A stretch of DNA of 38,171 bases. Origin: Candidatus Woesearchaeota archaeon. Its GTDB lineage: Archaea > Nanobdellota > Nanobdellia > Woesearchaeales > GCA-2686295. The stretch covers positions 1 to 38,171 of the forward strand of contig CALDOJ010000025.1 in NCBI GenBank assembly GCA_937912225.1, given 5' to 3'. Numbering within the stretch: position 1 is the stretch's first letter; each line of letters starts with the position of its first letter. Both the position numbers and the translations under genes were made by a program. The notes below the pieces were generated by a model. The model made no database searches. It was given only the letters and a program-made list of their open reading frames with translations, and was not told the DNA's origin. Below, piece by piece: positions 1 to 6,774 of this stretch.

Positions 1-41
1 TTAAAAAAATATTTAATATCTTTATTCTATTAGTTAGATTT

Positions 42-383
42 ATGATTACTTTTGTTTCAATAATCACTTTTATTTTCATAATAATAGTTCTTTATTTTTA
101 TCGGAAAACGAATACTTTAGAAAAGAAGATGTTGAAGCATATTAAGTTAAATCATCCGAAACGATATAAAGAATTATCAATTGCATTGCCAAGACAAGAT
201 GATTTTAAATTTGTTTTTGGAAAAAGAATTATGAAAAAATCTGTTGATTTACCTCACGATAAGTTCTTAGATGAAAATTATTTAGTTTTTAGAAGAAATA
301 TTAAATTGCTTTTCTTTTTCTTTTTTATTTTAGTTGCAGTATATATTTATAGATTTGTTATTTCATATCTAAATATTGCTTGA
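42..383 (+). CDS. Small two-TM membrane protein, unknown function
   Basis: 113 aa. A hydrophobic helix at residues 3-19 and a second at about 88-109 flank a basic, soluble middle segment of about 65 residues rich in Lys and Arg. I recognise no family. An AT-rich TATA-like stretch at about 7-17 lies 25-30 nt before the ATG, which fits a leaderless archaeal transcript. The gene is followed 53 bp later by a secreted-protein gene that has its own TATA-like stretch and Shine-Dalgarno site. Both termini may be on the same side of the membrane. Function unknown. Confidence 0.6.
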   Translation: MITFVSIITFIFIIIVLYFYRKTNTLEKKMLKHIKLNHPKRYKELSIALPRQDDFKFVFGKRIMKKSVDLPHDKFLDENYLVFRRNIKLLFFFFFILVAVYIYRFVISYLNIA

Positions 384-436
384 TTCTTAGAAACATTTTT
401 ATACCCTATTCATCAAAATTAGCTTTAGGTGATAAT

Positions 437-1243
437 ATGAAAAAGACAATATTTGTGAGTTTAATGTTTATTTTGGCTATTTCTTTAGTTTTAGCTCAAG
501 GAGCAGAAAGAAGAGGTGCTGATGATCCAGTTCCTGCATTGTATGGTGCTGAACAAGGTAATGGTGGTGGCGAAGGTGTTCCTGAACCAATGTTAATTGC
601 TGAGCGAATACAAAACGATGATGAAATTAGACCAATGTTAGCAAAAAAAGAATTAAGAACTAAAGCTCTTGAAAGACTTCAACCAGAAAAAAGAGACATG
701 TTTGAGAAAGGTTTGAGTAATGCAATGACTCGAGTGCAAAATGAGAATGCAAAAGAAAAATTACAAGCTAACTATGAACGTTTTCAAGAAAAATATTCTG
801 AAAGACTTGGTAAACTAGAGCGAGTCGAAATTAAAGAGATGAATGAAGAAACAGGTCGAATGAAAATTAAAGCTAAAGAAGAAGTTCGATTTCTGGGTTT
901 TATTAAAGCAAAAGCAACCAAAACATTTGAAGTTGATGAAGAAGGTACTGTAGTTGAAAAAAAATCTTGGTACAGATTTCTTTATAAAAAAGCTAAAGCT
1001 GCTAATGTAGAAGAATCAGATTCTGAAGACATGGACTCTACTGAAATTGTTAAAGAAGAAGCGGCAGATGTAGTTGAAGAGTTAGAAGAAGAAACTGAAA
1101 CAGAAGTTGAAAGTACTTGTGCAAATTCACCATCTGCTGATTATTGTGCTGAAGAAGAAACTCTTGCACAAAATGGTGAAGATGAAAATGGTTGTGCAAT
1201 CTGGACTTGTGTAGTTGCAGAAACAGCAGGAGACGAAGCATAA
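437..1243 (+). CDS. Secreted charged helical protein with Cys-containing C-terminus
   Basis: 268 aa from the ATG at 437, chosen because AGGTGAT lies just upstream at 427-433 and a clean signal peptide follows (MKK, hydrophobic core, cleavage near LVLAQ-GA). The open frame extends to 380, but that start would bury the signal peptide. The mature part is mostly charged, probably helical or coiled coil (residues ~60-190), followed by a very acidic Glu-rich linker and a C-terminal segment with four cysteines that could form two disulfides. The C-terminal patch resembles the Cys-Ala-x-Ser/Tyr-Cys..Gly-Cys..Trp-x-Cys segments of DPANN surface proteins. Probable extracellular protein; function unknown. 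A hairpin and T-run follow the stop. Confidence 0.75.
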   Translation: MKKTIFVSLMFILAISLVLAQGAERRGADDPVPALYGAEQGNGGGEGVPEPMLIAERIQNDDEIRPMLAKKELRTKALERLQPEKRDMFEKGLSNAMTRVQNENAKEKLQANYERFQEKYSERLGKLERVEIKEMNEETGRMKIKAKEEVRFLGFIKAKATKTFEVDEEGTVVEKKSWYRFLYKKAKAANVEESDSEDMDSTEIVKEEAADVVEELEEETETEVESTCANSPSADYCAEEETLAQNGEDENGCAIWTCVVAETAGDEA

Positions 1244-1286
1244 TTAATTTAATTTTTTTTATTTAGTTTTAAGAATTAAAACTTGC

Positions 1287-1303
1287 CAGCAATTTTATTG
1301 CTG
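1287..1303 (+). terminator. Hairpin followed by T-rich tract
   Basis: CAGCAA and TTGCTG form a 6-bp stem around a 5-nt TTTTA loop, followed by a long T-rich stretch to about 1325. It lies between the convergent genes ending at 1243 and 1317, so it could end transcription of the upstream gene. Archaeal termination mainly needs the T-tract. Confidence 0.5.
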
Positions 1304-1316
1304 AGCATTTTTATTT

Positions 1317-1586
1317 TTATTTTTCTAATTTATTCTTAACATAATGGTATGAGAAAAAAGTTACTATTCCAAACAAGAATATTTTCATTGCAATTGTTAA
1401 AATCCAAAAGGTAGGTGTTGTTAAAAGTTCTGCAAAACATTGACCAATAGTTGGTTGAATACATTCAGCGAATGCTGAACATGCTACATGACATGGTTTT
1501 TCAATAATAACAAATAAAACCCAAGCAAGAATTACAATTATTGGAATGCTTTTATGTCCATGATTAAAATATACTCTGTGATGCAT
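1317..1586 (-). CDS. Small membrane protein with paired cysteines
   Basis: 89 aa. Two predicted membrane helices (about residues 13-29 and 58-80) enclose a loop with four cysteines (HVACSAFAEC, a Cys before it, and one in GQCF), which could be oxidised outside the cell or bind metal. The N-terminus is His-rich (MHHRVYFNHGH). It has no recognisable family. It stands alone on the minus strand between plus-strand genes. Coding status rests on the coherent helix-loop-helix pattern. Confidence 0.5.
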   Translation of the reverse strand: MHHRVYFNHGHKSIPIIVILAWVLFVIIEKPCHVACSAFAECIQPTIGQCFAELLTTPTFWILTIAMKIFLFGIVTFFSYHYVKNKLEK

Positions 1587-1679
1587 TTTTTTATTTTAGA
1601 ATCAAGAGTATAAATATTTTTTCAAACAGAGAGTTTTATTCTTAAGTTTTATAAATAATTAAATATTACCATATTTACA

Positions 1680-2009
1680 ATGACTATAGATCCAATAATT
1701 AATGAGACATTAAAAGAGTTTTTACCAATTGCAACTCTTGGTTTAACTGCTTTGTTTGGAACTTCTTTTACTTTAGCTTCAATAGAAATCGGTTTAAAAC
1801 GAAGAAGAGAAACAAGAGATTTTCTAATAGAAATTAAACATTATGACTCTTCTCTTTTAGGAGATAATTATCCAACAATTTTGAATTCTAAAACATTATG
1901 GAACGAATATAAAAAAGACTTAAATTTTCCTCAAAATGAAAGTAATATAGGATGGTTTTTTGATCCTAAATATGCTGCAGGATTATATTTGAAAACTTTA
2001 AACAAATAA
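1680..2009 (+). CDS. Small protein with one N-terminal TM helix, unknown
   Basis: 109 aa. Residues ~16-36 form a hydrophobic helix followed by a basic KRRRETR stretch, consistent with a single membrane anchor with the C-terminal ~70 residues in the cytosol. The soluble part contains aromatic-rich segments (GWFFDPKYAAGLYL) but no motif I recognise. A TATA-like AT-rich stretch precedes the ATG by about 25-30 nt. Function unknown. Confidence 0.5.
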   Translation: MTIDPIINETLKEFLPIATLGLTALFGTSFTLASIEIGLKRRRETRDFLIEIKHYDSSLLGDNYPTILNSKTLWNEYKKDLNFPQNESNIGWFFDPKYAAGLYLKTLNK

Positions 2010-2079
2010 TATGTTTATGAATAGGTTATTTTTTTTTCAAACAATAATCTTATAAATGATTACTATTTCTAAATAGACT

Positions 2080-2706
2080 ATGGTTAAGAAGAATGTCAAG
2101 AAACCAGCGTCTACAGGCGGTAAGCTGTGGTATTTTATTTGGCATGATGAATCGATGCTTAGTTTATTAGTTAATGTACTTCTTGCTTTTGTTCTAATTA
2201 AATTCTTAATTTATCCTGGGATGGGTGCAATATTTGGAACTACTTATCCGGTTGTAGCTGTTGTTAGTGACAGTATGGAACATGAAGGTAAATTTTATGA
2301 TTGGTGGAGACCTCAAGAAGATTATTATTTGAAAAACAACATTACTGATATTCAATTTCAACAATTCGCTTTTAGAAACGGTTTTAATAAAGGAGATATA
2401 ATGGTTTTATTTGGTGTTGCACCTGAAAAAGTTAAAGTTGGGGATGTAATTGTATATCAAGCAAAAAAACCTTACCCAATTATTCATCGTGTTATAAAAG
2501 TTCGACAAACGGGTGAAATATTCTACGAAACTAAAGGAGATAATAACAAATATCAAATTAGAGATTTTCAATTAGACGAGAAAAATGTTAATTCTGATAA
2601 TCTTTTGGGAAAAGCAGTATTCAAAATACCTGTTTTAGGTTATGTGAAGATTTGGTTTGTTGACATAATGAAATGGACTGGTGTATATTACTGGTTTGTC
2701 AATTAA
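2080..2706 (+). CDS. Signal peptidase I, archaeal/ER (Sec11) type
   Basis: 208 aa, membrane-bound serine protease that removes signal peptides from secreted proteins. A TM helix spans about residues 28-45. The catalytic Ser is S65 in VSDSMEH. The general base is His (H136 in PIIHRV) rather than Lys, as in archaeal and eukaryotic S26B enzymes. The conserved Asp motif KGDNN is at 152-156, and GDVIVYQ precedes the His box. A second hydrophobic stretch near the C-terminus is compatible with another membrane contact. The loop between the Ser and GDVI motifs is longer than in minimal family members. The many signal-peptide proteins in this window would be its substrates. Confidence 0.93.
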   Translation: MVKKNVKKPASTGGKLWYFIWHDESMLSLLVNVLLAFVLIKFLIYPGMGAIFGTTYPVVAVVSDSMEHEGKFYDWWRPQEDYYLKNNITDIQFQQFAFRNGFNKGDIMVLFGVAPEKVKVGDVIVYQAKKPYPIIHRVIKVRQTGEIFYETKGDNNKYQIRDFQLDEKNVNSDNLLGKAVFKIPVLGYVKIWFVDIMKWTGVYYWFVN

Positions 2707-2717
2707 AAAGAGAAAGA

Positions 2718-2725
2718 TTTTTAAA
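2718..2725 (+). promoter_or_regulatory. TATA box for the TFS gene
   Basis: TTTTTAAA centred 27 nt before the ATG at 2749. The spacing supports a leaderless transcript starting at that ATG and argues against the earlier in-frame ATG at 2725. Confidence 0.6.
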
Positions 2726-2748
2726 TGTACCATTACCTCTTGAAAATT

Positions 2749-3072
2749 ATGCTTTTTTGTCCGAAGTGCGGGTCTTTATTAAGACCAAAAACAGAGAAAA
2801 ACAAACGAGTTCTATTTTGTAGTTGTGGATTCACTAGTAAAGAAACTGAAGGCGCAGAAATTAAAGAAATTGTTAATAAGAAAGATCGAGAAGTAGAGAT
2901 TGTTTCTGAAGAACAAGATGATGCAGTTCTTCCTTTAACAGATGAAGAATGTCCGAAGTGTAAACATAAAAAAGCTTATTATCGACTTCAACAAACAAGG
3001 TCTAGTGATGAACCAGAAACTAAATTTTTCAAGTGTGAAAAATGCAAATATCAATGGCGAGATTATAGTTAA
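2749..3072 (+). CDS. tfs: Transcription factor S (TFIIS/RPB9-like zinc ribbon protein)
   Basis: 107 aa from the ATG at 2749, the usual TFS length. The N-terminal zinc ribbon begins MLFCPKCGS and closes with a CSCGF pair. The C-terminal ribbon has CPKC, then QQTRSSDEPET, then CEKCKYQWR. The acidic Asp-Glu pair after QTRS is the TFIIS signature that reaches into the RNA polymerase active site to stimulate cleavage of backtracked RNA. An acidic, charged linker separates the two ribbons. The upstream ATG at 2725 would add eight residues before the metal ribbon and lies next to the TATA box, so it is less likely. Confidence 0.92.
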   Translation: MLFCPKCGSLLRPKTEKNKRVLFCSCGFTSKETEGAEIKEIVNKKDREVEIVSEEQDDAVLPLTDEECPKCKHKKAYYRLQQTRSSDEPETKFFKCEKCKYQWRDYS

Positions 3073-3075
3073 AAA

Positions 3076-3122
3076 TGCTAGAATTTGAAATTCTGAGCAT
3101 TCAAAAAACTCGAGGTTTTTGA
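3076..3122 (+). other. Two consecutive inverted repeats before the zinc-ribbon gene
   Basis: Repeat 1: TGCT plus AGAATTT (3076-3086) pairs with AAATTCT plus AGCA (3088-3099) with one bulged G. Repeat 2: TCAAAAAAC (3101-3109) pairs with GTTTTTGA (3115-3122) with one extra A. The likely Shine-Dalgarno GAGG (3112-3115) of the gene at 3125 sits in the loop of the second. It could end the TFS transcript or affect translation of the next gene. Confidence 0.45.
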
Positions 3123-3124
3123 AA

Positions 3125-3328
3125 ATGTCAAAAATTGAATATGATGAGCTCTCTAATGAGCAAATGGAAAATATCAAAGTAACTTTTGTTCCAAAAAAAT
3201 GTCCTAAATGCAAAGAGTTAATGGTTTGCAGAGAATTAGGTGTTTGGGGTTACTATTGTATTGACTGCATGTTCTGGTGGGGAACTTATGATCCATTTCC
3301 AGAAGTCAAAGGCGAGTCTAAAAAATAA
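3125..3328 (+). CDS. Small zinc-ribbon-like protein
   Basis: 67 aa from the ATG at 3125, which has GAGG 9 nt upstream. A CPKC pair (KKCPKCKEL) and a CIDC pair (YYCIDCMFWW) about 20 residues later form one predicted zinc ribbon, and the residues after it are aromatic (FWWGTYDPF). No further domain is visible. It lies directly downstream of TFS, possibly co-transcribed. Small stand-alone zinc ribbons in archaea are usually nucleic-acid or protein-binding, but no specific role can be given. Confidence 0.7.
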   Translation: MSKIEYDELSNEQMENIKVTFVPKKCPKCKELMVCRELGVWGYYCIDCMFWWGTYDPFPEVKGESKK

Positions 3329-3330
3329 AG

Positions 3331-3339
3331 TTTTTATAA
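3331..3339 (+). promoter_or_regulatory. TATA box for the GGR-family reductase
   Basis: TTTTTATAA centred 26 nt before the ATG at 3361. There is no Shine-Dalgarno site before that ATG, so the transcript is probably leaderless. Confidence 0.6.
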
Positions 3340-3360
3340 CCAAACTTGTTCTAAGAGTTT

Positions 3361-4503
3361 ATGAGTAATTATGATATTATTATAATTGGTGCGGGTCCTG
3401 CTGGAAGTATGGCTGCAATAACTGCTGCTAAGAAAGGTTTATCAGTTGCATTGATCGACCGTCGAAACAGAATTGGTTATCCAAAACAATGTGCTGAAGG
3501 AATAAACAAAAATATTTTTTCTTTAGTTGGTTTGAAAAAACAAGATGAATGGATTTCGAATAAAATAGATTCTTTAATTGGAGGAACTCCTGGCAAAGGA
3601 AAACTTTATTTGAAAGCTAAACGTTCAGAAGGTTATATTCTTGAAAGAAAAGTTTTTGACCCTGCACTTTCAGAAATCGCTGAAAGTTGTGGTGCTAATT
3701 TGATAACTGGAACAGAAGTTCTATCGATTAATAAGGAAAGAGTAAAATTAAAAAATAAAACTCTTAACACTAAAGCAATAATTGCTGCAAATGGTCCGTC
3801 TGGTTCTGTTGCTAGAATGATTGGAGCAGAAGTTGTGAAGAATGGGATTGGTCTTCAATATGAAATTAAAGCAAAATCAGAATTTCCTCATTCCTTACAA
3901 GCATATTTTGGATTAAATGTTATTAATCCTGGTTGGGCTTGGATTTTTCCAAAAGCTGATACTTTGAATGTTGGAATTGGCTCTTTTAAAATGATGAATT
4001 TAAAATCTCATCTTGATAAATTTGTTAAGAATGTTGGTGTTAAAGGAAAAATAGTTGAAACTAATGGCGGATTAATTCCTCTTCATGGTCCAATAAAAGA
4101 AATTGTTCATAAGAATGTTTTATTTATTGGAGATGCAGCTGGTCATACAAACCCTGTTTCTGGTGGTGGAATACCTGCTGCGATGTATGACGGAAAACTT
4201 GCTTCTGAAATTTTAGCTGAAGAATTATTAGAAAAAAAACCTAATTTTAAAAGATATGAACAAGAATGGGAAAAAAGTATTTTTGGATCTTCAATGAAGA
4301 AAAGTTTAAAAGTTCAAAAATTATATTTAGATTCTTTAAATAAAGGTTATTTTGATAAATTCTTTGGAAACTTTGAATTTGAAGAAGTAACTAAAAGAAG
4401 TGATTTATTAAGAATATTAAAAAAAGCTCCTAACTTAAAAATTTTAACAAGGTTTGCACATATGGGAAAACTATTTGCAAAACCTTACGAATATGCTTGG
4501 TAA
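3361..4503 (+). CDS. Geranylgeranyl reductase family flavoprotein
   Basis: 380 aa. The N-terminal Rossmann motif GAGPAG (residues 10-15) binds FAD. The region PKQCAEGIN matches the conserved Cys-containing motif near the flavin in this family. The second FAD motif is VLFIGDAAGHTNPVSGGGI in the second half, and a PGWAWIFPK segment is typical of the substrate domain. Archaeal members (digeranylgeranylglycerophospholipid reductase) saturate the isoprenoid chains of membrane lipids; others act on polyprenols. Length and motif order fit a full-length enzyme. No other lipid gene is adjacent, so the exact substrate is open. Its stop is one base before the next start. Confidence 0.85.
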   Translation: MSNYDIIIIGAGPAGSMAAITAAKKGLSVALIDRRNRIGYPKQCAEGINKNIFSLVGLKKQDEWISNKIDSLIGGTPGKGKLYLKAKRSEGYILERKVFDPALSEIAESCGANLITGTEVLSINKERVKLKNKTLNTKAIIAANGPSGSVARMIGAEVVKNGIGLQYEIKAKSEFPHSLQAYFGLNVINPGWAWIFPKADTLNVGIGSFKMMNLKSHLDKFVKNVGVKGKIVETNGGLIPLHGPIKEIVHKNVLFIGDAAGHTNPVSGGGIPAAMYDGKLASEILAEELLEKKPNFKRYEQEWEKSIFGSSMKKSLKVQKLYLDSLNKGYFDKFFGNFEFEEVTKRSDLLRILKKAPNLKILTRFAHMGKLFAKPYEYAW

Positions 4504-4504
4504 A

Positions 4505-4747
4505 ATGAATATAGAAGATTATGTTGAAAATGAGTTGTTGAAGGTTCATGTTAAGCCTAATTCTAAAAAAACAGAGATTATTGGTTATGACTCTGAGAAG
4601 AAAATTTTAAAAGTTGCGATTTCTGAACCTGCAGATAAAAACAAAGCAAATCTTGAAGTTGTAAAATTCTTTTCTAAATTATTAAAGAAGCAAGTTAAGA
4701 TTAAGTCTGGTTTGAAAAGTAAAGAGAAGACTTTGATTTTAAAGTGA
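4505..4747 (+). CDS. DUF167 (YggU/UPF0235) family protein
   Basis: 80 aa from the ATG at 4505, immediately after the reductase stop. The motifs LLKVHVKPNSKKTEI, ISEPADKNKANLEVVKFFSKLL and IKSGLKSKEKTL are diagnostic of the small DUF167 fold. Its biochemical role is not established. Translation is probably coupled to the upstream gene. An open frame extends back to 4454 inside the reductase, but the family begins at the later Met. It overlaps the 3' end of the convergent gene by 9 bp. Confidence 0.85.
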   Translation: MNIEDYVENELLKVHVKPNSKKTEIIGYDSEKKILKVAISEPADKNKANLEVVKFFSKLLKKQVKIKSGLKSKEKTLILK

Positions 4748-5488
4748 TGGAATGTAGCTTGAAATTTTTTTCACGTTGTTTGTAATTAAGTCTGCTAATT
4801 TTATTTGTATGTTAAATAACGCAATTATGCAACCTATAATTGTGAACCTAACAACAACACTATAATCAGGCCATTTATTTATATCAAAAAAATCTCCTGC
4901 TTTCCAAGATGCAAAAGCAACATCCATTCCAATAAATAAAACAACAAATGAAAAAGTATATTTTATAATGTTTAATTGGTCGTGCGGAATAAAGTTTTTA
5001 TGTTTACGTAATATTTCATAAAATTCTTTTGGAGAAAAGAAATATCTATTTGCTTTTCTACAAGTAATTTCAAATTCTTCCATGTATTCAGCATAATCTT
5101 TAAGTTTAGTTCTTACATCAGACCAGTTTTTGTTTTCTCTTAAAGCATTACTTTCTGATTCAAGAAAAGCTCTTTGCTTTGCTAAAACTAGTTCATAATA
5201 TTGTTTAACTAATTTCATTTGATGATACATGTTTGGATAATGGGCTGCTTCATTTATTTCTTTTAAAATACTATCTTTATTGTTAGTTATAATATTTAGA
5301 ACTTTTTGTTCTCTTTGATTAATATTGAATAATTGACTTCGAATATTTTCATCGTTTCGTCTCCATCTAAAAAAACTTTTACCAGCTAGTTTTTTGTAAA
5401 GTTTCTTTTTGTTTTCATAAAGAGTTGATAGAATTCTAGCAGTTTGATCTACTTTTGTAATAATCTTCAATCTTTTTTCAACATCCAT
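4739..5488 (-). CDS. Coiled-coil protein with two C-terminal TM helices
   Basis: 249 aa. Residues 1-150 are highly charged and predicted helical or coiled coil, with a basic FFRWRR patch near residue 40. Two hydrophobic helices follow (about 178-195 and 215-232), so the protein is a C-terminally anchored cytosolic helical bundle. I recognise no family. It has its own promoter (a 16-bp palindromic TATA region at 5507-5522, centred about 26 nt before the ATG) and is convergent with the DUF167 gene. Function unknown. Confidence 0.7.
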   Translation of the reverse strand: MDVEKRLKIITKVDQTARILSTLYENKKKLYKKLAGKSFFRWRRNDENIRSQLFNINQREQKVLNIITNNKDSILKEINEAAHYPNMYHQMKLVKQYYELVLAKQRAFLESESNALRENKNWSDVRTKLKDYAEYMEEFEITCRKANRYFFSPKEFYEILRKHKNFIPHDQLNIIKYTFSFVVLFIGMDVAFASWKAGDFFDINKWPDYSVVVRFTIIGCIIALFNIQIKLADLITNNVKKISSYIPSL

Positions 5489-5506
5489 TAAGTATTTTTT
5501 AGAATT

Positions 5507-5522
5507 AAGATTATATAATCTT
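5507..5522 (-). promoter_or_regulatory. Palindromic TATA region
   Basis: A perfect 16-bp palindrome AAGATTATATAATCTT is centred about 26 nt upstream of the ATG at 5488. It contains a TATA-like core and could also be a repressor site. Confidence 0.5.
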
Positions 5523-5541
5523 TTCTATTATAAAAAAGAAT

Positions 5542-6573
5542 TTATTGGTTAGCATACTTTCGAACTTCGTCACTAAAAGCTTCTAATGTAACATTTGCTT
5601 TTTTAAACATTTCTCGACTTCTTTGAGCTGCATGATATCTTTTTTCACAAATAACTCTTTTAATTCCTGAGTTAATTATCATCATTGCACAGACTGAACA
5701 AGGTTCCATCATAGTGTAAATTGTTGCGCCATTAATTGCAGTTCCATTTTTTGCGGCTTGAATTATTGCGTTTTGTTCTGAATGAACTGTTCTTACGCAA
5801 TGTGGTCTTTTGACTCCGTCAGAATGAACTGTGTATTCAATTAAATGTCCTGCTTCATCACAGTGTGGTTGACCCATTGGAGAGCCAACATATCCTGATG
5901 CTAGAATTTGTTTATCTTTAACGATTACACATCCAGTTTTTCCTCGGTCACAAGTTGCTCTTTTTGAAATTGCTCTAGCTACTTCCATGAAATATTCATC
6001 CCAAGAAGGTCTGGTATTTACTTGTGTTCTAACATTTGCAACAACTTTATCTACTTTATTGCAAAGATCTTCTAAAGTTCCATCATTCATCAAAACAATA
6101 TCTGCTTCTTTTTTACAAAGATCAAACTCTCTATATGCTGCTCCGCCACCTTTGCTTTCAAGCGATTCATGTTTTTTAAATTCTGCAAATGTTTGAGGAT
6201 CATTTTCATTTCGGTTTCTTTTTTTCATTCGATTCCATCGTTCTTCAAGTGGAGCGTCAACAAATATAACTTTACAATCGGGTCTTTTATTTAGAGTTTT
6301 TAATTCTCCAACTGTCCCAATTGAAGTAATAGTATAATCTGTTCCATCAATCACTTGCATTAATGCTTTTTCTGCAAGAATTTCTGACCCGATAAGTGTT
6401 CTTAAGTCATTTCCTAATTTTTGAAGATTAGCTCTAGTGACTTCTTTGTTTTGTTTTTCTAATGATTCTCTAAGAAAGTTTGATAATGAAATGTGTTCAA
6501 ATCCTTTTTTTTTTAAAAGATCCGCAACTGTATCTTTTCCAGAACATAAATAGCCAGTAACCCCTAATATCAT
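5542..6573 (-). CDS. P-loop kinase-like domain fused to dCMP deaminase
   Basis: 343 aa. Residues 1-180 resemble small NMP or dephospho-CoA kinases: P-loop GYLCSGKD at 7-14, a VIFVDAPLEERW strand and an Arg-rich lid. Residues ~190-343 are a deoxycytidylate deaminase: catalytic zinc ligands H264 in HSEQNAI (E266 is the proton shuttle), C292 and C295 in PCSVC, plus extra His and Cys in PHCDEAGH and PHCVRTVH like the second zinc site of dCMP deaminases. Expected reaction is dCMP to dUMP, the substrate of the divergent thyX. Yeast Dcd1 also carries an N-terminal P-loop-like part, and bacterial AvcD anti-phage proteins share this kinase-deaminase layout. Context favours nucleotide supply here. Confidence 0.85.
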   Translation of the reverse strand: MILGVTGYLCSGKDTVADLLKKKGFEHISLSNFLRESLEKQNKEVTRANLQKLGNDLRTLIGSEILAEKALMQVIDGTDYTITSIGTVGELKTLNKRPDCKVIFVDAPLEERWNRMKKRNRNENDPQTFAEFKKHESLESKGGGAAYREFDLCKKEADIVLMNDGTLEDLCNKVDKVVANVRTQVNTRPSWDEYFMEVARAISKRATCDRGKTGCVIVKDKQILASGYVGSPMGQPHCDEAGHLIEYTVHSDGVKRPHCVRTVHSEQNAIIQAAKNGTAINGATIYTMMEPCSVCAMMIINSGIKRVICEKRYHAAQRSREMFKKANVTLEAFSDEVRKYANQ

Positions 6574-6592
6574 GTTGCTAGTAAAACTTTAT

Positions 6593-6603
6593 GATTTAAA
6601 TAG
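6593..6603 (-). promoter_or_regulatory. TATA box for the kinase-dCMP deaminase gene
   Basis: CTATTTAAATC on the minus strand, centred about 25 nt before the ATG at 6573, consistent with leaderless transcription. On the opposite side of this roughly 200-bp divergent intergenic region, an AT-rich TATA-like stretch at about 6728-6740 serves the thyX operon. Confidence 0.55.
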
Positions 6604-6774
6604 GTTTAGCAAAAGTTACTATTCTTGAATGAATATACTGTAGCACAACAATGAATTTAAAGTAAAAGTGGGTTCTTTATATTGGGGTAAGTATAAAGTA
6701 CAACTATTAAGATAATTAATTGTTAGAAATATATTAAATTAATACAACTGTAAAAGATTATGGGGTGCATATTT

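Noticed and set aside
1050..1241. Leu/His-rich minus-strand ORF
   Set aside because: It is the reverse shadow of the Glu/Gln-rich end of the secreted-protein gene.
5542..6573. Anti-phage AvcD defence gene
   Set aside because: The architecture is similar, but the neighbours are thyX, tmk and dNK, and no toxin-antitoxin RNA was seen. Housekeeping dUMP supply is the simpler reading; the similarity is kept as a finding only.
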